From positions 1 through 64,000 of the forward strand of contig CAKVHW010000006.1 in NCBI GenBank assembly GCA_934754495.1: DNA of 64,000 bases, read 5' to 3'. The notes below the pieces were generated by a model, which worked only from the letters and a program-made list of their open reading frames with translations, ran no database searches and was not told the origin of the DNA. The DNA comes from an uncultured Clostridia bacterium (GTDB lineage: Bacteria > Bacillota > Clostridia > Christensenellales > UBA1242). A program made the position numbers and the translations under genes. Of the stretch, positions 55,723 through 64,000 are shown one piece after another (the first letter of the stretch is position 1; the number at the start of each line of letters is the position of its first letter).

Positions 55723-56028
55723 TTACGCGCCTAAGCCGTTGTAAATCTTAACAGTCACAAAATAAACTATGGCGAATACCAACATACAAATTGAGCAAAT
55801 CAAAACCATGCGGTTAAGTCTACCTTCTTTTGTGTTTGATTTATTGTCACCATAATAACTTTCGTTTTTACCTGTAATAACATTGTTTCCGCCTTCTGGA
55901 TCAGATGGAGAAAGCAAAACACAAACTGTAATTGCAATGGCATCAATTGTCATTAAAGCAAGCAAAATGGCTTGAATAATTGGAAAACTACTACTAACCC
56001 AATTTGGTACTAATAAAAAATTAAACAT
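55723..56028 (-). CDS. secG: SecG, protein translocase subunit
   Basis: SecG is a small membrane partner of SecYE. The protein has two membrane helices (ILLALMTIDAIAITVCVLL and MVLICSICMLVFAIVYFVTV) joined by a polar loop with the family pattern ESYYGDNKSNTKEGRLNR. AAGGAG lies 6 nt before ATG 56028 (MFNFLLVPNW), giving 101 residues; the in-frame ATG at 56073 lacks a site and would fall inside the promoter. The order secG-rnr-smpB-ssrA is conserved in Bacillota and supports the call. Confidence 0.88.
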   Translation of the reverse strand: MFNFLLVPNWVSSSFPIIQAILLALMTIDAIAITVCVLLSPSDPEGGNNVITGKNESYYGDNKSNTKEGRLNRMVLICSICMLVFAIVYFVTVKIYNGLGA

Positions 56029-56388
56029 AAGTAACTCCTTGAAATTAATCATTACTGGCATATTATAACACAAACTATTTTAAATAACAACAATTTTATT
56101 TAATAAACTACTCGAATTATTAAACATTTTAACCAATTTTTATATATAAAATAAGCCAGTTTCTTGATACTTAACAAAATTAAAAGCCACAAAAACAAAA
56201 CACTATAATAAAAGCATTTAAACTAGTCACCTAAAAAAACAAAAAATTTTATCATATATTCTATGCAAATATACACTATTTAAGCCTTTAAAAAAATTTA
56301 AAATTATTGTCATACAAATCATAGCCCCGCACTATAAACTCATATTAGATTAGAAATTTAACAAAACATAGTACTATTCAAACAAATA
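56029..56388. other. 360-bp A+T-rich spacer between uvrA and secG
   Basis: It holds the secG promoter at its left end and the T-tract of the uvrA terminator at its right end. Between about 56100 and 56385 I see no gene, RNA family or clear repeat. Confidence 0.6.
56062..56090 (-). promoter_or_regulatory. Promoter of secG
   Basis: TTGTTA (56085-56090), a 17-bp spacer and TATAAT (56062-56067) on the - strand. Confidence 0.75.
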
Positions 56389-56414
56389 AAAAACGGCTTT
56401 AATTAGCCGTTTTT
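56389..56414 (-). terminator. Terminator overlapping the uvrA stop codon
   Basis: AAAAACGGCT/AGCCGTTTTT with a 6-nt loop, T-rich on the - strand after the stem. The uvrA stop codon (56399-56401) is in the loop, so the last codons of uvrA form one arm of the stem. Confidence 0.88.
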
Positions 56415-59209
56415 ATATATTTGTACGTATAACCTTTTGCCTGTTTTACTATTTCTTCAGGAGTGCCTTTAGCAATCACTTTTCCGCCATTCACACCACC
56501 ATCAAGACCAAGGTCTATAATGTAATCTGCACAGTTAATCACATCTGTGTTGTGCTCAATAATAACAACTGTATTGCCACCTTCAACAAGCCTGTTAAGT
56601 ATTTTTAGTAGTTTATCCACATCATAAGAATGTAATCCTGTTGTTGGTTCGTCCAAAATGTAAAGCGACTTGCCAGTGCTACGTTTGCATAATTCGGTTG
56701 CAAGTTTTACACGTTGTGCCTCGCCACCACTTAGTTCGGTTGCTGGCTGACCAAGTTTGATATAGCCCAATCCAACATCGACCAAAGTTTGCATTTTATT
56801 CTTTATTTTAGGAATATTTTCAAAGAAAACATTCGCTTCTTCAATAGTCATGTCAAGCACTTCAAAAATATTTTTACCTTTGTATTTCACTCGCAAAGTT
56901 TCACGATTATATCGTTTTCCATGACATTCGTCACACTCTACATACATGTCAGGCAAGAAGAACATTTCCACCTTATTTATTCCTGCACCGCCACACACTT
57001 CACATCGTCCACCACTAATGTTAAAACTAAATCGACCACTTGTGTAGCCAAGTTCTTTAGCATCGTTAGTCTTAGCAAACAATTCTCTAATGTCGGTAAA
57101 CACACCAGTATATGTTGCAGGATTGCTACGAGGAGTTTTCCCTATTGGGCTTTGGTCAATATTTATAACCTTGTCAATTGTATCAAGCCCCTCTACACTA
57201 TCACACTTGCCAACTTGCAATTCAGAACCATTAATAAGATTATTGGCATATGGGTACAAAATTTCAGAAATCAGACTACTTTTACCGCTTCCACTTACAC
57301 CTGTTACAACAGTTATTACACCTTTTGGAATATCAACATTTATATTTTTTAAGTTGTTTTGTTTTGCCCCTTTTATAGTAATAAAGCCATTTTTTGCAGG
57401 TCTGCGTCTAGTAGGTATTTCAATTTTTAGTGCTCCACTAAGATATTTACCGGTAAGACTATTAGGGTTAGACATAATCTCTGCCGGTGTACCGCAAGCC
57501 ACAACCTGACCACCAAGCCTACCTGCATATGGGCCAATATCAACAATATAATCTGCTGCACGCATAGTGTCTTCATCGTGTTCCACAACAATAACAGTGT
57601 TGCCTAAATCACGCAATTTTTTTAATGTTTCAATCAATTTTTCGTTGTCTTTTTGATGCAATCCTATACTTGGTTCATCCAAAATATACAACACACCTGT
57701 AAGCCCACTACCAATTTGTGTGGCAAGCCTAATACGTTGTGCTTCACCACCACTCAATGTACATGCAGTACGTGATAATGTTAAATAATTAAGCCCAACA
57801 TTATTTAAAAATCCAAGTCTATTTTTCACTTCTTTTAAGATTGGAAAAGCAACAGTGTTTTTAGCATCACCAAATTTTAAGTTTTCAAAGAATTTTAGTG
57901 CATCAGCTACTGACATGTCACACACGTCAGCGATGCTCTTACCTTCTATTTTAATCGCCAAAACTTCTTTTTTCAAACGTTTTCCATGACACAAATCGCA
58001 AGGAAGTTCGGTAAGTAGTTTGCCAATTTCTTGTTTTATAAATTCGCTATTTGTATCTCTGTATCTTCTTTCCAAATTGCGAACAATACCCTCAAATGCA
58101 AACTTTCCATCCTTGTTTTCTCCACCGTATTTGTATTCAACATCAATTTTTTCGCCGTTTGTACCATACAAAATCATATCAAGCATTTCTTTTGGTAGTT
58201 TTGAGATTGGTGTGCTAAGCGAAACACCAAATTTATTTGCAACCGACCTAAAAAACATATTTGCCATTCCATTGTCATAAGCCCAGCCACTTGCCAAAAT
58301 GCCATTTTGTGAAATACTCTTGCTTGGATCTGGAATAATTTTATTAATGTCAATTACCTGCTTAAAACCAAGCCCACCGCACTCTGGACATGCACCAAAT
58401 GGCGTGTTAAAACTAAACATTCTTGGGCTTAATTCTTCCAATGAATATCCGCATTTTACACAACTATGCATAGTACTAAAAATGCTTTCTTCTTTTCCAT
58501 TAAATACACTAATTTTACCCTTAGAAATTTTAAGTGCTGTTTCCACACTATCATTTACACGTTTTTCAATTCCCGGCTTCACAACAATACGGTCAACAAC
58601 TAAATATATTGTGTGCTTTATGTTTTTATTAAGGTTAATATCTTCATCAAGTCCAAGCACTTCACCATCAACCATAACACGAGCATAACCATCTTTTCTA
58701 AAATCACTTAGTTCTTTTTGAAAAGTACCCTTTTTGCCCTTAGCAACTGGAGAAGCTATAATAAGTTTAGCCCCCTCACCCATAGCCATAATGCGGTCAA
58801 CAATATTATCAACAGTTTGTGTTTTAATTTCAATACCACAGTTTGGACAATATGGTGTGCCAAGATGTGCAAACAATAGCCTTAGGTAGTCATAAATTTC
58901 AGTAACAGTTCCCACCGTACTACGTGGGTTGTGTGATGTGGTTTTTTGGTCAATAGAAATTGCTGGCGATAATCCGTCAATACTATCAACATCAGGCTTG
59001 CTCATTTGCCCCAAAAACATACGAGCATAACTTGACAAACTCTCCATATATCTGCGTTGCCCTTCAGCAAAGATAGTGTCAAAAGCCAATGTGCTTTTGC
59101 CACTACCACTCACACCAGTAAAAACAACCAATTTTTCTTTTGGTATTGTTATGTCAATATTTTTTAAGTTGTTTTCTCTTGCACCTTTAATTACAATATC
59201 TTTTAACAT
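56399..59209 (-). CDS. uvrA: UvrA, excinuclease ABC subunit A
   Basis: UvrA finds bulky DNA lesions and loads UvrB. The 936 residues show both ABC modules: Walker A GVSGSGKSTL near residue 30 and GVSGSGKSSL near 640, and signatures LSGGEAQRIRLA and LSGGEAQRVKLA. Zinc modules CPNCG..., CVKCG...CPECGG and CEVCGG...CDECHG are present. Length is normal. It starts 4 bp after the uvrB stop, with its AAGGAC site inside the last uvrB codons. A terminator hairpin spans its stop codon. Confidence 0.98.
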   Translation of the reverse strand: MLKDIVIKGARENNLKNIDITIPKEKLVVFTGVSGSGKSTLAFDTIFAEGQRRYMESLSSYARMFLGQMSKPDVDSIDGLSPAISIDQKTTSHNPRSTVGTVTEIYDYLRLLFAHLGTPYCPNCGIEIKTQTVDNIVDRIMAMGEGAKLIIASPVAKGKKGTFQKELSDFRKDGYARVMVDGEVLGLDEDINLNKNIKHTIYLVVDRIVVKPGIEKRVNDSVETALKISKGKISVFNGKEESIFSTMHSCVKCGYSLEELSPRMFSFNTPFGACPECGGLGFKQVIDINKIIPDPSKSISQNGILASGWAYDNGMANMFFRSVANKFGVSLSTPISKLPKEMLDMILYGTNGEKIDVEYKYGGENKDGKFAFEGIVRNLERRYRDTNSEFIKQEIGKLLTELPCDLCHGKRLKKEVLAIKIEGKSIADVCDMSVADALKFFENLKFGDAKNTVAFPILKEVKNRLGFLNNVGLNYLTLSRTACTLSGGEAQRIRLATQIGSGLTGVLYILDEPSIGLHQKDNEKLIETLKKLRDLGNTVIVVEHDEDTMRAADYIVDIGPYAGRLGGQVVACGTPAEIMSNPNSLTGKYLSGALKIEIPTRRRPAKNGFITIKGAKQNNLKNINVDIPKGVITVVTGVSGSGKSSLISEILYPYANNLINGSELQVGKCDSVEGLDTIDKVINIDQSPIGKTPRSNPATYTGVFTDIRELFAKTNDAKELGYTSGRFSFNISGGRCEVCGGAGINKVEMFFLPDMYVECDECHGKRYNRETLRVKYKGKNIFEVLDMTIEEANVFFENIPKIKNKMQTLVDVGLGYIKLGQPATELSGGEAQRVKLATELCKRSTGKSLYILDEPTTGLHSYDVDKLLKILNRLVEGGNTVVIIEHNTDVINCADYIIDLGLDGGVNGGKVIAKGTPEEIVKQAKGYTYKYIKTAN

Positions 59210-59213
59210 ATTT

Positions 59214-61169
59214 TTAGTCCTTATTATTTTCTTTTAATTCCTTGATTTCATCTCTCAATTTAATAGCAGTTTCAAAGTCAAGATTAGCACTTGCCTGCTT
59301 CATTAAAGCATACAAAGTATCAATTTCTTTAACAACTTCTTTCTTGTTGTGCTTTTTGCCATTCTTAGCCTTTTTGGTAATTTCTAGGGTGTTTTTGATA
59401 GGTTTCACTATAGTTTTTGGCAAAATGTGGTGTATTTCGTTATATTTCATCTGAATTTCACGACGTCTTGCAGTTTCAGTTACTGCTTTTTTGATGCTAT
59501 CCGTCATAACGTCTGCATACAAAATAACCTTACTTTCACTATTACGAGATGCTCGTCCAATTGTCTGAATTAATGCCCATTCACTTCTTAAAAACCCTTC
59601 TTTGTCAGCATCAAGAATTGCCACAAGTTTTACTTCTGGAATATCCAGTCCCTCTCTAAGCAGGTTAATACCAATAAGCACATCAAACACTTTTGCTCTC
59701 AACTCATTAATTATAGTCACCCTATCAAGAGTGTCAATATCTGAGTGCAAATATTTTACTTTAAAACCTTGTTCTTGCAAGTACCCTGTAAGACTCTCTG
59801 CCATTTTCTTGGTTAAAGTTGTAACAAGTACTCGCCCATCATTTTTAATTGTTTTGTTAATTTCACCAATAACATCATCAACTTGCCCTGTTGCTTTTCT
59901 AATCTCAACAAGTGGGTCAAGTAGTCCTGTTGGCCTAATAATCTGCTCAACAACCTTATCTGAATTTTTAAGTTCAAATTCACCAGGAGTAGCCGAAACA
60001 AATACAGCCTGTCCAACCTTACTTAAAAACTCATCAAAATTAAGCGGACGATTATCAAATGCGGCAGGAAGCCTAAATCCATAATCAACCAAACTTGTTT
60101 TTCTTGCCCTATCACCAGCATACATTCCCCTAATCTGTGGCAATGTGATGTGGCTTTCATCTACAAAAACAACAAAATCCTTTGGGAAATAATCCATTAG
60201 AGTGTAAGGTGCTTCACCTATTTTCCTACCATCAAAATACCTAGAATAGTTTTCAATCCCACTGCAGTAGCCCACTTCTTCCATCATTTCTAGGTCATAT
60301 GAAACACGTTCTCTAATACGTTGGGCTTCAATAAGTTTGCCTTGTTCCTCAAATTCTTTTACCCTAACTTCCATATCGTGTCGAATTGTTCCAAGCACAT
60401 CTTCCATTTTATCTTTGCCAACAATATAGTGTGTTGCAGGCAACAAAAACATATGGTTTAAGGTGTTTATTTTTCTACCAGTAAGTACTTCAATCTCACT
60501 AATTTCGTCTATCTCATCGCCAAAAAACTCTATTCTAAGGGCAACTTCACTACTTGATGCAGGAATAACGTCCAACACATCACCTTTACTTCTAAATGTT
60601 CCACGTTTAAAGTCAATGTCATTACGTTCGTATTGAAGTTCTATAAGTTTTCGCATAATTGCGTTTTTATCAACAACATCTCCTGGTCTAAGCGATAAGC
60701 ACATACTGCTGTAATTCTCAGGCGCACCCAATCCATATATACACGAAACACTAGCAACCACAATTACATCTCGCCTTTCAAACAACGAACAAGTAGCACT
60801 GTGCCTAAGTTTATCTATCTCATCATTAATGCTCATGTCCTTTTCAATATAAGTATCAGAAGAAACAATATAGGCTTCTGGCTGATAATAATCGTAATAA
60901 CTTACAAAGTACTCAACCCTGTTTTCTGGAAACAACTCCCTAAACTCATTGCATAGTTGCGCCGCCAAGGTCTTATTATGTGCAATAACAAGTGCTGGTC
61001 GATTTATGCGGTTAATTACATTAGCCATTGTGAAAGTTTTACCACTTCCAGTTACACCCAAAAGAGTTTGAAACCTTAGCCCATCTTCTATTCCTTCAAC
61101 AAGCCCATCAATCGCTTGTGGCTGATCACCAGTAGGTTTATGTTCTGATACAAGTTTAAATTTATCCAT
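59214..61169 (-). CDS. uvrB: UvrB, excinuclease ABC subunit B
   Basis: UvrB is the helicase-like damage-verification subunit of nucleotide excision repair. The 651 residues include the Walker [19 protein letters not shown], the beta-hairpin region [21 protein letters not shown], the DESH box ([12 protein letters not shown]), motif VI (QTIGRASRN) and a C-terminal UVR motif ([18 protein letters not shown]) that contacts UvrC. AAAGGAAT precedes ATG 61169. It is first in uvrB-uvrA. The upstream region holds a LexA-like box, so SOS control is likely. Confidence 0.98.
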   Translation of the reverse strand: MDKFKLVSEHKPTGDQPQAIDGLVEGIEDGLRFQTLLGVTGSGKTFTMANVINRINRPALVIAHNKTLAAQLCNEFRELFPENRVEYFVSYYDYYQPEAYIVSSDTYIEKDMSINDEIDKLRHSATCSLFERRDVIVVASVSCIYGLGAPENYSSMCLSLRPGDVVDKNAIMRKLIELQYERNDIDFKRGTFRSKGDVLDVIPASSSEVALRIEFFGDEIDEISEIEVLTGRKINTLNHMFLLPATHYIVGKDKMEDVLGTIRHDMEVRVKEFEEQGKLIEAQRIRERVSYDLEMMEEVGYCSGIENYSRYFDGRKIGEAPYTLMDYFPKDFVVFVDESHITLPQIRGMYAGDRARKTSLVDYGFRLPAAFDNRPLNFDEFLSKVGQAVFVSATPGEFELKNSDKVVEQIIRPTGLLDPLVEIRKATGQVDDVIGEINKTIKNDGRVLVTTLTKKMAESLTGYLQEQGFKVKYLHSDIDTLDRVTIINELRAKVFDVLIGINLLREGLDIPEVKLVAILDADKEGFLRSEWALIQTIGRASRNSESKVILYADVMTDSIKKAVTETARRREIQMKYNEIHHILPKTIVKPIKNTLEITKKAKNGKKHNKKEVVKEIDTLYALMKQASANLDFETAIKLRDEIKELKENNKD

Positions 61170-61200
61170 AATATTCCTTTAAATTGTGCCATAAAACACA

Positions 61201-61225
61201 AAAAACTATACCTTAGTATAGTTTT
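61201..61225 (-). terminator. Hairpin with T-tract upstream of uvrB
   Basis: A perfect 10-bp stem AAAACTATAC/GTATAGTTTT with a 4-nt loop, then T-rich sequence on the - strand. It can end transcripts from the winged-helix genes. Because a -10 box (61226-61231) directly precedes it, it would also be the very 5' end of a uvrB mRNA started there. Confidence 0.75.
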
Positions 61226-61236
61226 ATTATATCACA
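61226..61236 (-). promoter_or_regulatory. Extended -10 element upstream of uvrB
   Basis: TGTGATATAAT on the - strand, the same 11-mer seen at three other promoters in the window. The -35 is poor. Confidence 0.5.
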
Positions 61237-61256
61237 TTCATTATTAAATTACTAGC

Positions 61257-61287
61257 ATTATATTACACTTAATCAAACATTTGTTCT
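61257..61287 (-). promoter_or_regulatory. LexA (SOS) box with promoter, upstream of uvrBA
   Basis: AGAACAAATGTTTG at 61274-61287 on the - strand matches 12 of 14 positions of the Gram-positive LexA/DinR consensus CGAACRNRYGTTYC. A TATAAT at 61257-61262 places the box exactly over its -35 region. The box overlaps the stop codon of the upstream gene. Confidence 0.6.
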
Positions 61288-61645
61288 AAGTGAATATTGC
61301 TTTTAAAATCAACCCCACAACAAACGATAGTACCGCAAGAAGAACTGTACGAACAATCAAAAGTGTGATTTTTTTCTTATTATTTGCCAAGTCTCTAATA
61401 AAACTCTCGCCCTTTTTCTCAAGGCTGATGCAGTAAATAGGTTTGCCTTTCTTATCAGACAAAATCATGGTTATGTAGCCTTCTAAAACAAGAGCATTTA
61501 CAATTTCAGTAACATCTACTGCTGTAAGGTCGTATTTAGAATTTAAACAGTTAAGAAGTTCGTCTGGTGTAATAAGCACCGACTCCTTTCCTTCACATTT
61601 TTCGTAAATATAAGCCATAGCAAGTTTTTCTTTTTTATTTAACAT
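61286..61645 (-). CDS. Winged-helix protein with C-terminal membrane anchor (copy 2)
   Basis: No named family. Residues 1-75 look like a winged helix: LAMAYIYEKC, a helix-turn-helix (TPDELLNCLNSKYDLTAVDVTEIVNALVLEGYI) and a two-strand wing (MILSDKKGKPIYCISLE). A single membrane helix closes the 119 residues (about 92-116, ITLLIVRTVLLAVLSFVVGLIL). The DNA-binding-like part would face the cytoplasm. It lies 4 bp after a similar gene, so the pair arose by duplication and is co-transcribed. AAGGTGATAAT precedes ATG 61645. A LexA box overlaps its stop codon. Possibly a membrane-tethered regulator or adaptor; this is inference from the architecture. Confidence 0.82.
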   Translation of the reverse strand: MLNKKEKLAMAYIYEKCEGKESVLITPDELLNCLNSKYDLTAVDVTEIVNALVLEGYITMILSDKKGKPIYCISLEKKGESFIRDLANNKKKITLLIVRTVLLAVLSFVVGLILKAIFT

Positions 61646-61649
61646 ATTA

Positions 61650-61997
61650 TCACCTTATTATCAATCGTGCCACACACGAGCCTAAAAATGCCATAATTCC
61701 GCTAAAAATACCCGACCACAAAAGTGCCTTCAATACGGTTTTAATTGTGTAGTTTTTATCAACTTTTACTTCTTCTTCAACTTTTGCTTTTGGCAACAAA
61801 CTAAGACACACAACACTGTCGTCAGTATATTTTATGTCCAAAAATTCGTTGTCTTTAAGGTAGTTAAGGCATTCTTTAAGTTCGTCTTCCTTTAATTGCA
61901 AAACACTGCAAAGTTCGTCTAGTTCGAACACCTTATAACCATTAGGACACACTTTAAGAAGTTTATTAATTATTTTAGCATTTGTCTTGTCTAACAT
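61650..61997 (-). CDS. Winged-helix protein with C-terminal membrane anchor (copy 1)
   Basis: 115 residues with the same plan as its downstream neighbour: helix (NAKIINKLLKVCP), helix-turn-helix (FELDELCSVLQLKEDELKECLNYLKDNEFL), wing (DIKYTDDSVVCLSLL), a short charged linker (KVEEEVKVDK) and a membrane segment (TVLKALLWSGIFSGIMAFLGSCVARLI). The family is unknown. AGGGA lies before ATG 61997, and a TATAAT at about 62010-62020 may be its -10. First gene of the pair. Confidence 0.82.
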   Translation of the reverse strand: MLDKTNAKIINKLLKVCPNGYKVFELDELCSVLQLKEDELKECLNYLKDNEFLDIKYTDDSVVCLSLLPKAKVEEEVKVDKNYTIKTVLKALLWSGIFSGIMAFLGSCVARLIIR

Positions 61998-62057
61998 TTT
62001 TCACTTTTCCCTAATTATATTTTATCACATAAGCTATGCTTTTAGCAAAGAAAAAAT

Positions 62058-62095
62058 AAAAAAATACACCTAAAGTGTTAACTTTAAGTGTATTT
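62058..62095 (-). terminator. Rho-independent terminator of the Ig-repeat protein gene
   Basis: A 15-bp stem AAATACACYTAAAGT with its complement (62062-62076 with 62081-62095, one G-T pair), a TAAC-type loop and a T-rich run on the - strand. Confidence 0.92.
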
Positions 62096-62106
62096 AAAAA
62101 TTGTTA

Positions 62107-64000
62107 TTATTTTTTATTTTTTTTGTCTTTTTTATCTTTGCTTTCAACTGCTTTTTTGTCTACTTTCTTAGTAGTAACTACGAAGTAAGTAACAACACCA
62201 GCAAGAATTACAACAGATAGAACAATCAAGATTGTACCTATTTTATTATCTTTCTTAGTTTCTGCTTTTTCAACTTCTTTAGCAGTGATTGTATAAGTGT
62301 ATTCTGTGCCTGTGCTATTGCCTGCTCTGTCTTTCATTTCAATTTTGAATGTATAATCACCAGTTGAATCAAATGTATATTGCAAACCATTATCAACAAT
62401 GTCATATGATACAGCCTTGCCGTCTTTAGTCATTGTGATTGTAGCATAGTCTTTCAAGTTTTTAAGGCTTGTTTCACTTACACCACTTGCAATGATGTCG
62501 TTAATTGTTTTTTGCAAATCATCATTATCATCTTCAACTTTAATCATATCAAACTTAAATGTCCACTTATCACCAACACTAACAGTTTGTTTAAGATCTG
62601 TTTCTTTGTTTGTCCATTCCATTGTAGGAGCATTGGTATCACCAACATTAAGTGTAACAACCTTAGTTTGGCTCAAGCCAGTTTTTTCACTTAGTGCATA
62701 GTATGTTACTGTGTACTTACCTTGTGTTTTAGGAGTGAATTTATAACTATTTGTTGTTGTATCGGTTGTTACAGCAACTTCATCACCTTTTCCGTCAGTA
62801 ACTTTTGGAGCACCAACTATGATTGCATCTGCAAAATATTTATCCTTAGCAGAAGCCATAGGAATATTTATTTCATTTTGTGTGCTTGCTTCACTGTCCC
62901 AGTCAAAATCATAACTATCCATTACCCATGCAAGTTCAATTTCAGGTTTAACAGTAGCTTTAACATTTAGAGTGTATTCTCTTTGTGCGGCAACATTACC
63001 AGCAGCATCTTTACAATTGTAAATAATTACATATGTGCCAGCTTTAGCAGGAGTAAATTCTCTTACTTCACTTGGTGTGTTTTCTTTAATGAATTTATCA
63101 TCAAACTTAACACTCCATGTCCATGTGCCATTCTCGTCTACTTCACCATCATCATAAATGGTTGGAGCAGGAATTGTGAATGTGTCACCATATTCTAGTG
63201 TCTTAGCAAATTTAGATTCGTTAACAACATATACAGCAGGAGCTTCTGTATCATTTACTCTGATACCAAAAGATACGATTGCACTATTTTGGTTAGAGTC
63301 AACAGCAATTACTGTAACTGTGTAAAGTTTTGCATAACTTGCAGTAAATGATGCACCACTAATTGTGTGTGTATATTGACCAGCACTTTCAGCAACGGTA
63401 TGTTTAAAACCATTACCTGTAGCATCAATAACAACTTGTTTGCCATTTCTTACATAACTTACTTTAACAGTAAAGTTAACATTTGCATCAGCATCGTTAA
63501 ATTTCATTGATGGAATTACGATTGTTTCGTTTTGGTCAAACATGGCCTTTTTAGCACTAGCATCTGTATAACCATTTTCATCAATTGTACCAGTTTTGCC
63601 TTCATTTGCATTAACAATTGCAGTACTTAATTCTGTAGCACTTGCAAAAGGACCTGTAATTGTAGGAGCAGCTACATCATCTGTTCCGCCAATCAACTTG
63701 ATTTTCTTAACAACAAAGTTACGATTAAGTTCTAATTTTTCATTATTGTAAGAGTTTCTTGATACAGCAACAACATAAACATACGCTGCACCACTTACAC
63801 CCTCAACAGCCTTTTCAATATCTAATACATATTTGTCGTCATCATTTTTATTAGCATTGATTAAAGTCTTAACATCAGTCATATTTCTGATTTTTGTTTC
63901 AACTTGGGTGCTATTTAATGAATTTGCATCAGCAAAATAGTAAACTTTAGTATCAAGGTTTCTATCATAACTATCAGTAGCTGTAGGAGCGTCAAATGTA
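62107..64000 (-). CDS. Surface protein with Ig-like repeats and C-terminal membrane anchor (N-terminus outside the window)
   Basis: The frame stays open to base 64000, so about 630 C-terminal residues are visible; the first in-frame ATG (63882) is internal, because codons upstream still read as the same kind of repeat (DAPTATDSYDRN). Several beta-sandwich modules of the cadherin/HYR/bacterial Ig type follow one another, each with a DTEAP- or DTNAP-like boundary (NDTEAPAVYV, GDTNAPTMEW) and a closing AGTYVIIYNCKDAAGN- or TGDYTFKIEMKDRAGN-like strand. The protein ends with one membrane helix (GTILIVLSVVILAGVVTYFVV) and a lysine-rich tail (KKDKKNKK). There is no LPXTG. It is anchored in the membrane with repeats outside; an adhesive or scaffolding role is inferred. 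Confidence 0.85.
   Translation of the reverse strand, partial: TFDAPTATDSYDRNLDTKVYYFADANSLNSTQVETKIRNMTDVKTLINANKNDDDKYVLDIEKAVEGVSGAAYVYVVAVSRNSYNNEKLELNRNFVVKKIKLIGGTDDVAAPTITGPFASATELSTAIVNANEGKTGTIDENGYTDASAKKAMFDQNETIVIPSMKFNDADANVNFTVKVSYVRNGKQVVIDATGNGFKHTVAESAGQYTHTISGASFTASYAKLYTVTVIAVDSNQNSAIVSFGIRVNDTEAPAVYVVNESKFAKTLEYGDTFTIPAPTIYDDGEVDENGTWTWSVKFDDKFIKENTPSEVREFTPAKAGTYVIIYNCKDAAGNVAAQREYTLNVKATVKPEIELAWVMDSYDFDWDSEASTQNEINIPMASAKDKYFADAIIVGAPKVTDGKGDEVAVTTDTTTNSYKFTPKTQGKYTVTYYALSEKTGLSQTKVVTLNVGDTNAPTMEWTNKETDLKQTVSVGDKWTFKFDMIKVEDDNDDLQKTINDIIASGVSETSLKNLKDYATITMTKDGKAVSYDIVDNGLQYTFDSTGDYTFKIEMKDRAGNSTGTEYTYTITAKEVEKAETKKDNKIGTILIVLSVVILAGVVTYFVVTTKKVDKKAVESKDKKDKKNKK

Noticed and set aside
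56029..56040. Start of secG at the upstream in-frame ATG 56073
   Set aside because: It has no ribosome binding site and lies upstream of the expected transcript start; ATG 56028 has AAGGAG at 6 nt and gives a normal SecG.

Overview
The window is A+T-rich DNA from a low-GC Gram-positive bacterium (Bacillota, most likely an anaerobic, uncultured Clostridia-like lineage). The evidence is a ctsR-mcsA-clpC stress operon with a CtsR operator, a GPR-type spore germination protease, a single-chain pyruvate:ferredoxin oxidoreductase, the secG-rnr-smpB-ssrA order, AGGAGG-type ribosome binding sites and TTGACA/TATAAT promoters. Only rpsT and the pyruvate:ferredoxin oxidoreductase gene are on the + strand; all other genes are on the - strand. 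Species cannot be told from the sequence.

Layout. 1-3513: CtsR heat-shock operon (ctsR, mcsA, clpC running off the left edge) with no mcsB. 3548-3807: a compact unit with its own promoter, a 19-codon hydrophobic peptide and a terminator. 3810-7228: an orphan protein, an amidohydrolase-fold protein that has lost its metal ligands, and a DegV protein. 7233-8640: a lytic transglycosylase and gpr. 8727-9307: rpsT with a histone-like tail. 9310-9781: noncoding and rich in hairpins, with a candidate small RNA. 9782-37429: a single uninterrupted gene for a 9215-residue secreted protein, 43% of the window, built from GLUG/right-handed beta-helix-like modules at both ends and InlB-type repeats in the middle. 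37430-38186: its regulatory region. 38187-43289: gltX, a paired lipoprotein and membrane protein, truA. 43352-46973: pyruvate:ferredoxin oxidoreductase. 47084-49542: transketolase, translationally coupled to a shikimate-kinase-like protein without a P-loop. 49672-52382: a membrane-anchored ComEC-type metallo-beta-lactamase-fold protein and an acidic coiled-coil membrane protein. 52461-56090: trans-translation and RNA decay (ssrA, smpB, rnr, secG). 56399-61997: uvrB-uvrA with a likely LexA box, preceded by two tandem winged-helix membrane proteins. 62107-64000: the 3' part of an Ig-repeat surface protein.

How the parts work together. The housekeeping genes cover protein quality control (ClpC/McsA/CtsR, tmRNA/SmpB/RNase R), excision repair, tRNA charging and modification, and anaerobic carbon flow (PFOR, transketolase). 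Much of the remaining coding capacity goes to the cell surface: the giant protein, the Ig-repeat protein, the lipoprotein pair and the lytic transglycosylase. The least expected items are the giant protein and its regulated-looking flanks, the absence of mcsB, two probable pseudoenzymes in ordinary operons, and two short promoter-to-terminator units that may encode small peptides or RNAs.
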